The notes beneath the pieces were generated by a model. That model searched no databases, had not been told where the DNA came from, and was given only the letters and a program-made list of their open reading frames with translations. Positions 1 to 10,615 of a DNA stretch of 64,000 nt are shown here, piece by piece; position 1 is the first letter of the stretch; every line of letters begins with the position of its first letter. Position numbers and translations under genes: made by a program. Source of the DNA: Rhodanobacter sp. (lineage in GTDB: Bacteria > Pseudomonadota > Gammaproteobacteria > Xanthomonadales > Rhodanobacteraceae); NCBI GenBank assembly GCA_040371205.1, contig AP031382.1, forward strand, positions 1,733,562 through 1,797,561. The letters are read 5' to 3'.

Positions 1-758
1 ATCGCGATCCTGCCGAAGCCGTGCGCCTCGCCGAGGAACATGCCTGGGTGATGGCCAGCGAACTGCGCGCCTGCGGCGTGGATTTCAGCTTCGCGCCGGT
101 GGTGGATCTGGCGCGCGGCAACGCGGCCATCGGCACGCGAGCGTTCCACGCCGATCCCGCGGCGGTTGCCGAACTCGCCGCGGCCTACGTGCGCGGCATG
201 CATCTCGCCGGCATGGCCGCGGTGCTCAAGCATTTCCCCGGCCACGGCTCCGTGGCTGCGGACACGCACAAGGCCGCGGCCATCGACCCGCGGCCGCTGG
301 AAGACATCCGGCGCGACGACCTCCGGCCCTTCGCCGAATGCATCGCCGCGCGGGTGGAGGCGGTGATGATGGCGCATGTGATCTATCCCGCCGTGGACGC
401 GCGGCCGGCGGGTTACTCGCGCACCTGGACGACCGGCATCCTGCGCGGCGAACTGGGTTTTGCCGGCGCGGCGATCAGCGACGACATCAGCATGGCTGCC
501 GCGGGCGAGGCCGGCAGCGTGGCCGAGCGCGTGCATGGCCACCTGGATGCCGGTTGCGATCTCGTGCTGGCCTGCTTTCCCGACGTGGTGGACGCGGCCA
601 TCGCTGCCGTCGCGGATCGCGCTCCTGCGCATCCGGAGCGGCTGGCTGCGCTGCAGGGTGCCATCGGCGCCAGCTGGGACAGTCTCACCGACAACCCGCA
701 ACGCGACCGTTTCGTCGCACGCATCACGGCGCTGTGCGCCGAGCAGGCCAACGCATGA
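1..758 (+). CDS. nagZ: Beta-N-acetylhexosaminidase NagZ, 5'-truncated by the window edge
   Basis: Cytoplasmic glycoside hydrolase family 3 enzyme that removes N-acetylglucosamine from anhydro-muropeptides during peptidoglycan recycling. The reading frame is open from base 3, so the true start lies upstream. The family signature KHFPGHG followed by AADTHKA (about bases 228-273) is the GH3 substrate-binding lysine/histidine block, and the later AISDDISM segment carries the catalytic aspartate region. The stop overlaps the hpt start as ATGA, indicating translational coupling. In Pseudomonas nagZ also neighbours the methylthioinosine phosphorylase gene, which matches the context here. Confidence 0.93.
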   Translation, partial: RDPAEAVRLAEEHAWVMASELRACGVDFSFAPVVDLARGNAAIGTRAFHADPAAVAELAAAYVRGMHLAGMAAVLKHFPGHGSVAADTHKAAAIDPRPLEDIRRDDLRPFAECIAARVEAVMMAHVIYPAVDARPAGYSRTWTTGILRGELGFAGAAISDDISMAAAGEAGSVAERVHGHLDAGCDLVLACFPDVVDAAIAAVADRAPAHPERLAALQGAIGASWDSLTDNPQRDRFVARITALCAEQANA

Positions 759-1303
759 ACGACAAGCCACCCTCGCTCAAGGACGCACTGGCGCACGCCG
801 ACGTGCTGTTCGAACGCGCCGAGCTGGAAACCGTGATCGCCGACCTCGGCCGGCGCATCGACGCCGCGCTGGACGGCGAACGTGCGGTGTTCCTCACCGT
901 CATGAACGGCGCGCTGATGTTCGCCGGCCAACTGGCGCTGGCGATCCGCACCGACCTCGAATTCGACTACGTGCACGCCACCCGTTACCGCGGCGCCACC
1001 TCCGGCAGCGACCTGCACTGGTTGCGCGAGCCCGCGGCGAATCTCGCGGGGCGCACCGTGCTGCTGGTGGACGACATCCTCGACGAGGGCCACACGCTGA
1101 AGGCTGTGCGCGACGATTGCCTGCGCCGCGGCGCCAAGCGCGTGCTGATCGCCAGCCTGTGCTGCAAGGATCACGACCGCCTGGTCGAAGGCATCGCTTC
1201 CGACTTCAACGGCGTCGTGCTGCCCGACCGCTACGTGTTCGGCTACGGCATGGACTACCACGAGCAGGGCCGCAACCTGCCGGCCATCTACGCGCTGCGC
1301 TGA
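755..1303 (+). CDS. hpt: Hypoxanthine-guanine phosphoribosyltransferase
   Basis: Salvage enzyme converting hypoxanthine or guanine plus PRPP to IMP or GMP. The 182-residue product has the PRPP-binding signature LLVDDILDEGHTL near residue 105 and the purine-loop region VVLPDRYVFGYGMDY near the C terminus, both typical of the HPRT family. The ATG at 755 overlaps the nagZ stop; longer upstream starts in this frame would run inside nagZ and are unlikely. It sits two genes ahead of a methylthioinosine phosphorylase that releases hypoxanthine, so product and substrate are linked within one operon. Confidence 0.93.
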   Translation: MNDKPPSLKDALAHADVLFERAELETVIADLGRRIDAALDGERAVFLTVMNGALMFAGQLALAIRTDLEFDYVHATRYRGATSGSDLHWLREPAANLAGRTVLLVDDILDEGHTLKAVRDDCLRRGAKRVLIASLCCKDHDRLVEGIASDFNGVVLPDRYVFGYGMDYHEQGRNLPAIYALR

Positions 1304-2617
<1,314 letters not shown>

Positions 2618-2810
2618 GCGTGCGCTAACGCGTTACCGCATTGCCTGGCGATCGGCGCCGAACGCCGGCAGCGTGCAGCGAATCGGCCAACGCATATTGC
2701 GCTTTGCCGGCAATCATGCTGATACTTCGCGCGCACCAGGACGGTGAGCCAGGGGGATGGTTCGAGCTCGGTCGGGTGCATTCCTGTCCATGCTTCCAGA
2801 GGTTCCAGCA

Positions 2811-3017
2811 ATGCGTTTCGGTACGGTCAAGTGGTTCAACGACGCCAAGGGCTTCGGTTTCATCGCGCCCGAAGATGGTGGTGAAGACGTGTTCGTCCAT
2901 TTCTCGGCGATCAATTCCAAGGGCTTCCGCAGCCTGCAGGAAGGCCAGCGCGTGAAGTTCGAAGTCACCCAGGGGCCGAAGGGCGCCCAGGCTTCGGGCG
3001 TCGAAGTTGCAGGTTGA
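2811..3017 (+). CDS. cspA: Cold-shock-domain protein (CspA family)
   Basis: A 68-residue single-domain nucleic-acid chaperone. It has RNP1 (KGFGFI) and RNP2 (VFVHFSAI) and the usual start GTVKWFN. A longer in-frame start at 2757 would add 18 unconserved residues; the ATG at 2811, preceded by an AGAGG Shine-Dalgarno, gives the standard CspA length. About 190 bases separate it from mtiP, room for the structured 5' leader usual for csp mRNAs, and a strong terminator follows. Confidence 0.93.
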   Translation: MRFGTVKWFNDAKGFGFIAPEDGGEDVFVHFSAINSKGFRSLQEGQRVKFEVTQGPKGAQASGVEVAG

Positions 3018-3058
3018 GTGACGGTGGCCGGCTCCTGGCCGGCCATGCAGGAAACCGA

Positions 3059-3089
3059 GCCCCGCGCCATGGCGCGGGGCTTTTGCTTT
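3059..3089 (+). terminator. Rho-independent terminator of cspA
   Basis: A perfect 22-base palindrome at 3059-3080 (arms GCCCCGCGCC / GGCGCGGGGC) is followed by TTTTGCTTT. It lies about 40 bases after the cspA stop and ahead of cutC. Confidence 0.9.
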
Positions 3090-3259
3090 GAAGGGCGCAG
3101 CCACGCGTGGCAATCGGCCCGGTTCGGGCGAACGGGAGCAGCCGCAAGGCATGGGAGCATGGCGATGATGGCTTCCCCGTTCGATTCCCGCGATGATCGA
3201 CGGCTGCAGCGACCGGCACGGCCGTGATGCGCACAAGGTTTGCAGAGGATTCGGCCGAC

Positions 3260-3988
3260 ATGGGTACACGCTTGCTCGAAATTGCCGCCAACTCGGTGGC
3301 CTCCGCGCTGGCTGCGCAAGCGGGGGGCGCAGGGCGGGTGGAGCTGTGCGGCGCGCTGGAGCTTGGCGGCCTCACGCCTTCGCATGCCAGCATCGCGATG
3401 GCGCGCGAGCGGTTACGCATTCCGCTCTACGTGCTGATCCGGCCACGCGCCGGCGACTTCCTCTATGACGATGACGAATGCGAGGCCATGCGCCGCGACA
3501 TCGAAACCTGCGTGGCGCTGGGTTGCGACGGTGTGGTGCTGGGCGTGCTCGACGCCGACGGCGACGTGGACATGGAGCGCTGCTACGGGCTGATCGCCGC
3601 AGCGGGGCATTTGGGCGTGACCTTCCACCGCGCCTTCGACCTCGTGCGCGATCCGCAGCGCGCGCTGGACGACGTGATCGCGCTGGGCTGCGAGCGGGTG
3701 CTCACCTCGGGCGGCCAGGCCAGCGCGATGGAAGGCGCCGCGCCGATCCGCGAGCTGATCGCGCAGGCGGCCGGCCGCATCGCGATCATGCCGGGTGCCG
3801 GCGTCACGGCCGCCAATCTGCCCATGCTCGCCGCCGCCACCGGTGCCCGCGAATTCCACGCCTCGGCCAAGCGGCAACTCGCCTCGAGCATGCGCCATCG
3901 GCCGCCGCGGCTGGCCGACATGCAGGGTGGCGAACTGCGCAGCGACGCGGCACAGGTGCGCGACCTGGTGCAGGCCATGCAAGCCTGA
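3260..3988 (+). CDS. cutC: Copper homeostasis protein CutC family
   Basis: Cytoplasmic TIM-barrel protein of the CutC family, historically linked to copper tolerance although its biochemical role is unsettled. Family motifs are LEIAANSVASALAAQ, GRVELCGALELGGLTPS near residue 30, VLIRPRAGDFLY, the HRAFD stretch mid-protein and LTSGGQASAMEGA. The product is 242 residues from the ATG at 3260; an upstream start at 3224 would add a 12-residue non-homologous extension. It is monocistronic here. Confidence 0.87.
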   Translation: MGTRLLEIAANSVASALAAQAGGAGRVELCGALELGGLTPSHASIAMARERLRIPLYVLIRPRAGDFLYDDDECEAMRRDIETCVALGCDGVVLGVLDADGDVDMERCYGLIAAAGHLGVTFHRAFDLVRDPQRALDDVIALGCERVLTSGGQASAMEGAAPIRELIAQAAGRIAIMPGAGVTAANLPMLAAATGAREFHASAKRQLASSMRHRPPRLADMQGGELRSDAAQVRDLVQAMQA

Positions 3989-4099
3989 TGCAGGCTCGAT
4001 CCAGGCCCGGACGCGCCGGTCGAAGCTCCCTACCGCAGCGCATGTTCCCCCACCTTCGCTAAGATGCCGTTTTGCTATTCCCTTGCGGAGCGAGTCCCA

Positions 4100-5302
4100 G
4101 TGATCATCAAACCCAAAGTGCGCGGCTTCATCTGTGTCACGGCCCACCCGGTCGGTTGCGAGCGCAACGTGGCCGAGCAGATCGCCACCACCAAGGCCGC
4201 CATCCACGACGGCGGCAAGGGGCCGAAGCGCGTGCTGGTGATCGGCGCATCCACCGGCTATGGCCTCGCCTCGCGCATCACCGCCGCGTTTGGCTATGGC
4301 GCCGCCACGTTGGGCGTGTTCTTCGAAAAGCCCAGCAGCGAGGACAAGACCGGCACCGCGGGCTGGTACAACGCCGCCGCGTTCGACAAGTTCGCGAAGG
4401 AAGCCGGCCTGTACGCCAAGTCCATCAACGGCGACGCCTTCGCCGACGAGACCCGCGCGCGCGCCATCGAGATCATCAGGAACGAGATGGGCGGCCCGAT
4501 CGACCTCGTCGTCTATTCGCTGGCCTCGCCCGTGCGCAAGCTGCCCGGCAGCGGCGAAGTGGTGCGCTCCGCGCTCAAGACCATCGGCCAGCCGTTCACC
4601 AATACCTCGGTCGACACCAACAAGGACACGGTGATCGAGGCCACCATCGAGCCGGCCACCGAGCAGGAGATCAAGGACACCGTCACCGTGATGGGCGGCG
4701 AGGACTGGGCGCTGTGGATCGACGCGCTCGGCCAGGCCGGCGTGCTGGCCGAACACGCCAAGACCATCGCCTACAGTTACATCGGCACCGAGATCACTTG
4801 GCCGATGTACTGGCACGGCACGCTCGGCCAGGCCAAGCAGCACCTCGACAACACCGCCAGGCAGTTGCGCAGCCGCCATGCCGGACTCGACGCCTGCGTC
4901 GGCGTGATGAAGTCGGTGGTCACCCAGGCCAGCGCGGCCATCCCGGTGATCCCGCTGTACGTCTCCATCGCCTTCAAGATCATGAAGGAGAAGGGCATCC
5001 ACGAGGGCTGCATCGAGCAGATCAACCGCCTGTTCGACGACCGCCTGTACCGCGTCGACGGCGCCCCTGCGCCCACCGACGACGAGGGTCGCGTGCGCCT
5101 GGACGACTGGGAACTGCGCGACGACGTGCAAACCCCCTGCAAGACCCTCTGGCCCACCGTCACCACCGAAAACCTCAAGCAGGTCACCGACTACGCCGGC
5201 TACAAACACGAGTTCCTCAAGCTGTTCGGCTTCGAGCGTGCGGATGTGGACTACGACGCCGAGGTGGAAGCGGATCGTCGGTTCGATTGCGTGGAGATGT
5301 GA
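4100..5302 (+). CDS. fabV: Enoyl-[acyl-carrier-protein] / trans-2-enoyl-CoA reductase FabV
   Basis: NADH-dependent reductase of the last step of fatty-acid elongation, the triclosan-resistant FabI replacement common in Xanthomonads and Pseudomonas. Read from the GTG at 4100 the protein begins [19 protein letters not shown], the canonical FabV N terminus, giving 400 residues, the usual length. The Rossmann motif [11 protein letters not shown] lies near residue 50 and an active-site [11 protein letters not shown] segment near residue 230. An ATG 36 bases upstream is in frame but adds non-conserved residues. A hairpin terminator shared with fadA follows. Confidence 0.94.
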   Translation: MIIKPKVRGFICVTAHPVGCERNVAEQIATTKAAIHDGGKGPKRVLVIGASTGYGLASRITAAFGYGAATLGVFFEKPSSEDKTGTAGWYNAAAFDKFAKEAGLYAKSINGDAFADETRARAIEIIRNEMGGPIDLVVYSLASPVRKLPGSGEVVRSALKTIGQPFTNTSVDTNKDTVIEATIEPATEQEIKDTVTVMGGEDWALWIDALGQAGVLAEHAKTIAYSYIGTEITWPMYWHGTLGQAKQHLDNTARQLRSRHAGLDACVGVMKSVVTQASAAIPVIPLYVSIAFKIMKEKGIHEGCIEQINRLFDDRLYRVDGAPAPTDDEGRVRLDDWELRDDVQTPCKTLWPTVTTENLKQVTDYAGYKHEFLKLFGFERADVDYDAEVEADRRFDCVEM

Positions 5303-5345
5303 GGAAACCCGCAGGCGCGCGTCTGCAGATTGAATGAGTACGTAA

Positions 5346-5378
5346 GCAAAGGGCGGCCAGTGGCCGCCCTTTGCTTTG
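5346..5378. terminator. Bidirectional hairpin between convergent fabV and fadA
   Basis: A near-perfect stem (GCAAAGGGCGGCC / GGCCGCCCTTTGC, 5346-5374) lies between the 3' ends of the convergent genes fabV and fadA. The stem ends in CTTTGC/GCAAAG, so the U-rich portion is partly inside the stem; probably terminates both ways. Confidence 0.7.
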
Positions 5379-5465
5379 AACGTCGTTGTCGATGCCGGTG
5401 CTCGTGGCGCGACCGTCTCCCGTCGCGGGACGGTTCGCGCCAAGGCTTCCGGGCAGGGCGCGCGT

Positions 5466-6671
5466 TTACACCGCCTCGAAGATGCCTGCGGCGCCCATGC
5501 CGGTACCGATGCACATGGTCACCATGCCGTACTTCTGCTTGCGGCGGCGCAGGCCATGCACGAGGGTGGCGATGCGCACCGCGCCGGTGGCGCCGAGCGG
5601 ATGGCCGAGTGCGATGGCGCCGCCCAGCGGGTTGACCTTGGCCGGGTCGAGCTGGAGGTCGCCCATCACCGCCAGCGCCTGCGCGGCGAAGGCTTCGTTG
5701 AGTTCGATCCAGTCGAGCTGGTCCTGCGTGATGCCGGTCTGCCTGAGCGCCTTGGGGATCGCTTCCTTCGGGCCGATGCCCATCACCTCGGGCTTGACGC
5801 CGGCCACCGAGAAGCCCACGAAGCGGGCCAGCGGCTGCAGGTTGTATTCCTTGATCGCCCTCTCGCTGGCCAGCAGCACGGCGCCCGCGCCGTCGGACAT
5901 CTGCGAGGAGTTGCCGGCGGTGACGGTGCCGCCGAACTGGCCGTTGCGGAACACGGTCTTGAGCTTGCCCAGCACCTCGGCGGTGGTACCGGCGCGCGGG
6001 CCTTCGTCGGCGCGGATCAGGAGGCTGTCGGTGACGATGCCGCGGGTGGCGAGGTCGGGGTAACGGTCGTCGAGCTGGAACGGGCTGATCTCGTCGTTGA
6101 ACTCGCCGGCGGCCTGCGCCGCCAGCGCGCGGCGGTGGCTTTCCACGGCGAAGGCATCCTGCGCCTCGCGGCTGACCTTCCACTGCTTGGCCACGTTCTC
6201 GGCGGTGATGCCCATGCCGTAGGCAATGCCGATGTGCTCGTTGCTGAAGATCGCGGGGTTCATCGCGATCTTGTGGCCCATCATCGGCACCATGCTCATG
6301 CTCTCGGTGCCGCCGGCGAGCATCAGGTCGTCCTCGCCGAGGCGGATGCGGTCGGCGGCCATCGCCACGGCCTGCAGGCCGGATGAGCAGAAGCGGTTGA
6401 TGGTGACGCCGGGCACGGTGTCGGGCAGGCCGGCCAGCAGCACGCCGATGCGCGCCACGTTCATGCCTTGCTCGGCTTCGGGCATGGCGCAGCCGATGAT
6501 GGCGTCGCCGATGCGGTGCGGGTCGATGCCCGGCGCCTGCGCCATCGCGGCCTTGATGACATGGGCCAGCATGTCGTCGGGACGGGTGTTGCGGAACACG
6601 CCGCGCGGCGCCTTGCCGACCGGGGTGCGGGTGGCGGCGACGATGTAGGCGTCTTGCACTTGCTTGGTCAT
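5466..6671 (-). CDS. fadA: Acetyl-CoA C-acyltransferase (3-ketoacyl-CoA thiolase)
   Basis: Thiolytic enzyme of fatty-acid beta-oxidation, 401 residues. The acylation cysteine is in NRFCSSGLQAVAMA (about residue 90). The C-terminal catalytic histidine is in GGAIALGHPLGATGA and the second cysteine in MCIGTGMGAAGIFE. It lies downstream of the fadN-like gene on the same strand with 139 bases between them, holding a dispersed repeat. The pair parallels Bacillus fadN-fadA and should form the beta-oxidation complex here. Confidence 0.93.
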   Translation of the reverse strand: MTKQVQDAYIVAATRTPVGKAPRGVFRNTRPDDMLAHVIKAAMAQAPGIDPHRIGDAIIGCAMPEAEQGMNVARIGVLLAGLPDTVPGVTINRFCSSGLQAVAMAADRIRLGEDDLMLAGGTESMSMVPMMGHKIAMNPAIFSNEHIGIAYGMGITAENVAKQWKVSREAQDAFAVESHRRALAAQAAGEFNDEISPFQLDDRYPDLATRGIVTDSLLIRADEGPRAGTTAEVLGKLKTVFRNGQFGGTVTAGNSSQMSDGAGAVLLASERAIKEYNLQPLARFVGFSVAGVKPEVMGIGPKEAIPKALRQTGITQDQLDWIELNEAFAAQALAVMGDLQLDPAKVNPLGGAIALGHPLGATGAVRIATLVHGLRRRKQKYGMVTMCIGTGMGAAGIFEAV

Positions 6672-6723
6672 GGGATTTGCTCCGTGGCGTCGCGCGTGGA
6701 GCGGCGACGCGTCTTCAGTTTTG

Positions 6724-6809
6724 ATCGTCGTCCCGGCGTCGGCCGGGATCCAGTGTCGTTGTCTAGAATCGGAGTCGCTGGGCCCCGGCCTGCGCCGGGG
6801 CGACGACGC
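6724..6809. repeat. Dispersed-type inverted-repeat element between fadN and fadA
   Basis: Arms CGTCGTCCCGGCG (from 6726) and CGCCGGGGCGACGACG (to 6808) are near-complementary, and the interior includes the phrase GGCCGGGATCCAG. This layout is typical of short intergenic repeats in Xanthomonadales. A folded RNA here could set the fadN:fadA ratio. No second copy was identified in this window. Confidence 0.6.
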
Positions 6810-6810
6810 A

Positions 6811-9198
6811 TCAGTTCCTGAGCGGCTTGCCGGTGGTCATGGTGTGCGCGATGCGGGCCTGGGTCTTCTCGGTCCTGGCCAGCTCCACGAAGTGCTTGCG
6901 CTCCAGTTCCAGCAGCCATTCCTCGTCCACCAGCGAGCCGCGCTCCACGTTGCCGCCGCACAGGCAATCGGCGATGCGGGTGGCGATGGCGATGTCGTGC
7001 TCGGAGGCGAAGTAGCCGGCCTGCAGGTTGGCCAGCGAGGCCTTGAAGGTGGCGGTGCCGACGTCACCGGCGACCGGCACGTTGCGCTGGTACAGCGGCG
7101 GACGGTAGCCGGACTCGGCCAGCGACAGCGCGACCTTCTTCGCCACGTAGAGCAGTTCGTAGGCGTTGAACACGATCGCGTCGCTGTCGCGCAGCAGGCC
7201 CATGTTCTTCGCCTCGATGGCGCTGGGCGACACCTTGGCCATCGCCACCGTCTCGAACACTTTCTTCAGCACTTCGAACGGGTCGGCCGGGTTGGCCTTG
7301 GCTGCACGCACGGCCAGTTCGTGCAGGCCGCCGCCGGCGGGCAGCAGGCCCACGCCGGCTTCGACCAGGCCGATGTAGCTTTCCAGCGCGGCCACGGTGC
7401 GCGCGGAGTGCATCTGGAACTCGCAGCCGCCGCCCAGCGCGAGGCCGCGCACGGCGGAGACCACCGGCACCAGCGAGTGCTTGATGCGCATGCTGGTGCG
7501 CTGGAAGTTGGCGACCATCTTCTCGAAGTCGTCGAACTTGCCGGCCTGCAGCAGGCCCAGCGCGCCCTTGAGGTCGGCGCCGGCGGAGAACGGTTCGCCG
7601 TTCTGCCAGATCACCACGGCCTTGAGCTTTTCCTCCGCCACGCCGATGGCGTGCTGGATGCCGTCGAGCACCTGGTCGTTGACGGTGTGCATCTTGGTCT
7701 TGAACGAGAGGATGCCAACGCCGTCGTCGCCCAGCGTCCACAGGCGCACGCCGTCGTTCTCCCACAGCGTGTTGCCCTGGTCGAAGGTCTCGCCGAGGAT
7801 GGGATCGGGGAACAGCTGGCGGGCATAGACCGGATGCGCGGAGCGCGGCTTGGCCTTGCCGTCGGCGGCGGACCAGGAACCGTCCTTGCCATGCACGCCG
7901 TCGCGGCCGTCCAGCACCCAGGCCGGCAGCGGGGCGCTGCTCATGGCCTTGCCGGCGGCGATGTCTTCCTGCACCCACTGCGCGACCTGCTGCCAGCCGG
8001 CGGCCTGCCAGGTCTCGAACGGGCCGAGCTTCCAGCCGTAGCCCCAGCGGATCGCGAAGTCCACGTCGCGCGCGGTGTCGGCGATGTCGGCCAGATGGTA
8101 GGCGGTGTAGTGGAACAGGTCGCGGAAGGTGGCCCACAGGAACTGCGCCTGTTTGTCCGCGGAGGCGCGCAGCTTGGCGAACTTCTCGGCCGGGTTCTTG
8201 ATGGCGAGGATGGCGGCGACCTCGTCCGAGGCCTTCTGCTCGGAGGCGTGGTAGTCCTGCTTGGCGACATCGAGCACCACGATGTCCTTGCCGGCCTTGC
8301 GGTAGAAGCCGGCGCCGTTCTTCTGGCCCAGCGCACCCTTCTCGATCAGCGCGGAGAGCCACACGGGCGCCTTGAAATACTGGTGCCACGGATCGTTCGG
8401 CAGGGTGTCGGCCATGGTCTTGATGACGTGCGCCATGGTGTCCAAGCCAACCACGTCGGCGGTGCGGTAGGTGGCGCTCTTCGGGCGGCCCACGGCCGGG
8501 CCGGTGAGCGCGTCGACCACGTCGAAGCCCAGCCCGAACTGCTCGGTGTGGTGCATGGTGGCCAGCATCGAGAACACGCCGATGCGGTTGCCGATGAAGT
8601 TGGGGGTGTCGCGCGCGATCACCACGCCCTTGCCCACGGTGGTGACGAGGAAGGCTTCGAGGCCTTCGACCACCTTCGGTTCGGTGAGGCGGGTCGGGAT
8701 CACCTCGACCAGGTGCATGTAGCGCGGCGGGTTGAAGAAGTGCACGCCGCAGAAGCGGTGGCGCATTTCCTCCGGCAGCGCCTCGGCGAGGCCGTTGATC
8801 GACAGGCCCGAGGTGTTCGAAGCCAGCACCGCGGTGGGCGAGACGTGCGGGGCGATCTTCTTGTAGAGATCCAGCTTCCAGTCCATGCGCTCGGCGATGG
8901 CTTCCACGATCAGGTCGCAGCCTTCCAGCAGGTCCAGGTGCTCGTCGTAGTTCGCCGGGACGATGGCGGCGGCGAGGCTGGCGTCGGCCAGCGGGGCGGG
9001 CGAGAGCTTCTTCAGGTGTTCGATGGCCTTGAGCGCGATGCCGCTCTTCGGGCCTTCCTTGGCGGCGAGGTCGAACAGCACGGTTTCGACGCCGGCATTG
9101 GTCAGGTGCGCAGCGATCTGCGCGCCCATGACGCCGGCGCCGAGCACGGCCGCCTTGCGGATGCGCAGCGCCGGGGTGGGGGTGGATGAAGCGGTCAT
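6811..9198 (-). CDS. fadN: 3-hydroxyacyl-CoA dehydrogenase / enoyl-CoA hydratase fusion, FadN type
   Basis: Bifunctional beta-oxidation enzyme of 795 residues. The N terminus is an NAD-binding 3-hydroxyacyl-CoA dehydrogenase domain (VLGAGVMGAQIAAHL near residue 16; HFFNPPRYMHLVEVIP near 155). The C-terminal third is a crotonase domain (SAVRGLALGGGCEFQMHS; GLLPAGGGLHEL). This order is opposite to E. coli FadB and matches Bacillus FadN/YusL. The ATG at 9198 is preceded by GGAG; the upstream start at 9243 is less likely. It lies between the psrA-like regulator and fadA on the same strand. Confidence 0.92.
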   Translation of the reverse strand: MTASSTPTPALRIRKAAVLGAGVMGAQIAAHLTNAGVETVLFDLAAKEGPKSGIALKAIEHLKKLSPAPLADASLAAAIVPANYDEHLDLLEGCDLIVEAIAERMDWKLDLYKKIAPHVSPTAVLASNTSGLSINGLAEALPEEMRHRFCGVHFFNPPRYMHLVEVIPTRLTEPKVVEGLEAFLVTTVGKGVVIARDTPNFIGNRIGVFSMLATMHHTEQFGLGFDVVDALTGPAVGRPKSATYRTADVVGLDTMAHVIKTMADTLPNDPWHQYFKAPVWLSALIEKGALGQKNGAGFYRKAGKDIVVLDVAKQDYHASEQKASDEVAAILAIKNPAEKFAKLRASADKQAQFLWATFRDLFHYTAYHLADIADTARDVDFAIRWGYGWKLGPFETWQAAGWQQVAQWVQEDIAAGKAMSSAPLPAWVLDGRDGVHGKDGSWSAADGKAKPRSAHPVYARQLFPDPILGETFDQGNTLWENDGVRLWTLGDDGVGILSFKTKMHTVNDQVLDGIQHAIGVAEEKLKAVVIWQNGEPFSAGADLKGALGLLQAGKFDDFEKMVANFQRTSMRIKHSLVPVVSAVRGLALGGGCEFQMHSARTVAALESYIGLVEAGVGLLPAGGGLHELAVRAAKANPADPFEVLKKVFETVAMAKVSPSAIEAKNMGLLRDSDAIVFNAYELLYVAKKVALSLAESGYRPPLYQRNVPVAGDVGTATFKASLANLQAGYFASEHDIAIATRIADCLCGGNVERGSLVDEEWLLELERKHFVELARTEKTQARIAHTMTTGKPLRN

Positions 9199-9275
9199 GG
9201 AAATCTCCGGATGAAGGACAGCTTGCGGAACGGGATCGGTCAAGGTGATCGCGCGGCCGTGGCCGCGCGGTGAAC

Positions 9276-9902
9276 TCAGGTGGCCCTGAGGCCGGCGGCG
9301 GCGAAGCGGATCAGGTGCTGCACGGTCTGCTCGCGGTGGGCGCCCTCGCTGACGCCGCTCTTGCGCTGGATGATGCCGAAGCCGGACATGGCATGGGTCA
9401 GCGCGCCGGTGGCCAGGTCGATGCGCCAGTACAGCTCCTCCTTGCTGAGTTGCGGCAGCAGGCGGGCGAACTCCGCGGTGAACTGGCGCATCACGTGGCC
9501 GTAGTTTTCGGACAGGAACTTGCGCAGGCCGTCGTCGTGCTCGGCGAAGGCGCGCGCCAGCACGCGCATGAACAGCGAGCCCTCGTCCTCGTGGGAAAGC
9601 TCCAGGGCAGGGCGGATGAAGGCGTCGAGCACATCCTCCAGCCGTGTTGCGGGCTGGCCGGCCACCTTGGCCAGCGCGGCGAGGCGCTGGGCGTTCAAGG
9701 TGTCCAGCCGGCGCCGGAACACCTGCTCGACCAGTTTTTCCTTGGAGCCGAAGTGGTAGTTCACGGCGGCCAGGTTGACCCCGGCGGCACTGGTCAGCTG
9801 GCGCAGCGAAGCGCCGTCGAAGCCGCGCTGGGCGAACAGGGTCTCGGCGGCGCCGAGTATGCGTTCCTTGGTGGAGCCGGTGCGGTTCACTGGGCGGTTC
9901 AT
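9276..9902 (-). CDS. TetR-family regulator resembling PsrA/FadR of fatty-acid metabolism
   Basis: A 208-residue TetR protein. The N-terminal helix-turn-helix ([25 protein letters not shown], split as [11 protein letters not shown] and [14 protein letters not shown]) is followed by [19 protein letters not shown], nearly the PsrA signature. PsrA of Pseudomonas senses long-chain fatty acids and represses beta-oxidation genes and itself. Start chosen at 9902 because homologues begin shortly before the helix-turn-helix; an upstream start at 9986 would place the operator palindrome inside the gene. It heads the unit psrA-like-fadN-fadA, so a fatty-acid-responsive repressor of this operon is the likely role. 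Confidence 0.87.
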   Translation of the reverse strand: MNRPVNRTGSTKERILGAAETLFAQRGFDGASLRQLTSAAGVNLAAVNYHFGSKEKLVEQVFRRRLDTLNAQRLAALAKVAGQPATRLEDVLDAFIRPALELSHEDEGSLFMRVLARAFAEHDDGLRKFLSENYGHVMRQFTAEFARLLPQLSKEELYWRIDLATGALTHAMSGFGIIQRKSGVSEGAHREQTVQHLIRFAAAGLRAT

Positions 9903-9925
9903 CCCATCAGGCCAAGGGTAAGGAT

Positions 9926-9941
9926 TCAAACGATCGTTTGA
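9926..9941. promoter_or_regulatory. PsrA-type operator palindrome
   Basis: Perfect 16-base palindrome TCAAACGATCGTTTGA, 24 bases before the start of the TetR gene. It contains CAAAC-N4-GTTTG, which fits the PsrA binding pattern (G/C)AAAC-N2-4-GTTT(G/C) known from Pseudomonas. Autoregulation of the whole beta-oxidation unit is the natural reading. Confidence 0.75.
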
Positions 9942-10114
9942 GCATACGCGGGCGGATTGCCCGCCGTCAAACCCTGCGCCTTTCACGCCGTCGGCGGCTT
10001 GCGAATGAAATAGAATCTGTCAAACTTCATGATCTAAACCCGTATTCCAAGTCGGTTTTGGTCATTTCGGCAGGTTGCCGGCACTTTTTCTTTTTCCTTT
10101 CCCGGAGCACCCCC

Positions 10115-10540
10115 ATGGCGCTGGAGCGCACCCTTTCCATCATCAAGCCCGATGCCGTCGCCAAGAACGTGATCGGCGAGATCTACGCGCGTTTCGAAAA
10201 GGCCGGCCTCAAGGTGATCGCCGCCAAGCAGAAGCAGCTGTCGCGCGCGGAGGCCGAGGGCTTCTACGCCGTGCACAAGGAGCGTCCGTTCTTCAAGGCG
10301 CTGGTGGATTTCATGATCTCCGGCCCGGTGATGATCCAGGTGCTGGAAGGCGATAACGCCATCCTGAAGAACCGCGAGCTGATGGGCGCCACCAATCCGA
10401 AGGACGCCGCGCCGGGCACGATCCGCGCCGACTTCGCCGATTCGATCGACGCGAACGCCGTGCACGGCTCCGACGCCGCCGAGACGGCGGCCGTCGAGAT
10501 CGCCTATTTCTTCGCCGCCACTGAAGTACACAGCCGGTAA
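10115..10540 (+). CDS. ndk: Nucleoside diphosphate kinase
   Basis: Transfers the gamma phosphate between nucleoside triphosphates and diphosphates. The 141-residue product begins [17 protein letters not shown], and the active-site histidine lies in [12 protein letters not shown] near residue 118, the universal NDK signature. The ATG at 10115 follows CCCGGAGC, a usable Shine-Dalgarno. It heads the conserved ndk-rlmN-pilF-rodZ block. Confidence 0.96.
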   Translation: MALERTLSIIKPDAVAKNVIGEIYARFEKAGLKVIAAKQKQLSRAEAEGFYAVHKERPFFKALVDFMISGPVMIQVLEGDNAILKNRELMGATNPKDAAPGTIRADFADSIDANAVHGSDAAETAAVEIAYFFAATEVHSR

Positions 10541-10582
10541 GCCGTTACTTGAGCGTTCGTCCATGAACGCGGAGATCAAAAG

Positions 10583-10600
10583 GCGGCCATCCGTGGCCGC
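10583..10600 (+). terminator. Hairpin between ndk and rlmN (weak)
   Basis: A 7-bp perfect stem GCGGCCA / TGGCCGC with a TCCG loop, followed by ACTCTT rather than a U run. It may attenuate read-through from ndk or simply be an mRNA structure ahead of the rlmN ribosome binding site (AAAAGGAC). Confidence 0.35.
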
Positions 10601-10615
10601 ACTCTTGAAAAGGAC

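Noticed and set aside
6664-9189. Plus-strand open frame of about 840 codons opposite fadN
   Set aside because: Antisense shadow with low-complexity composition; fadN on the other strand has complete motifs.
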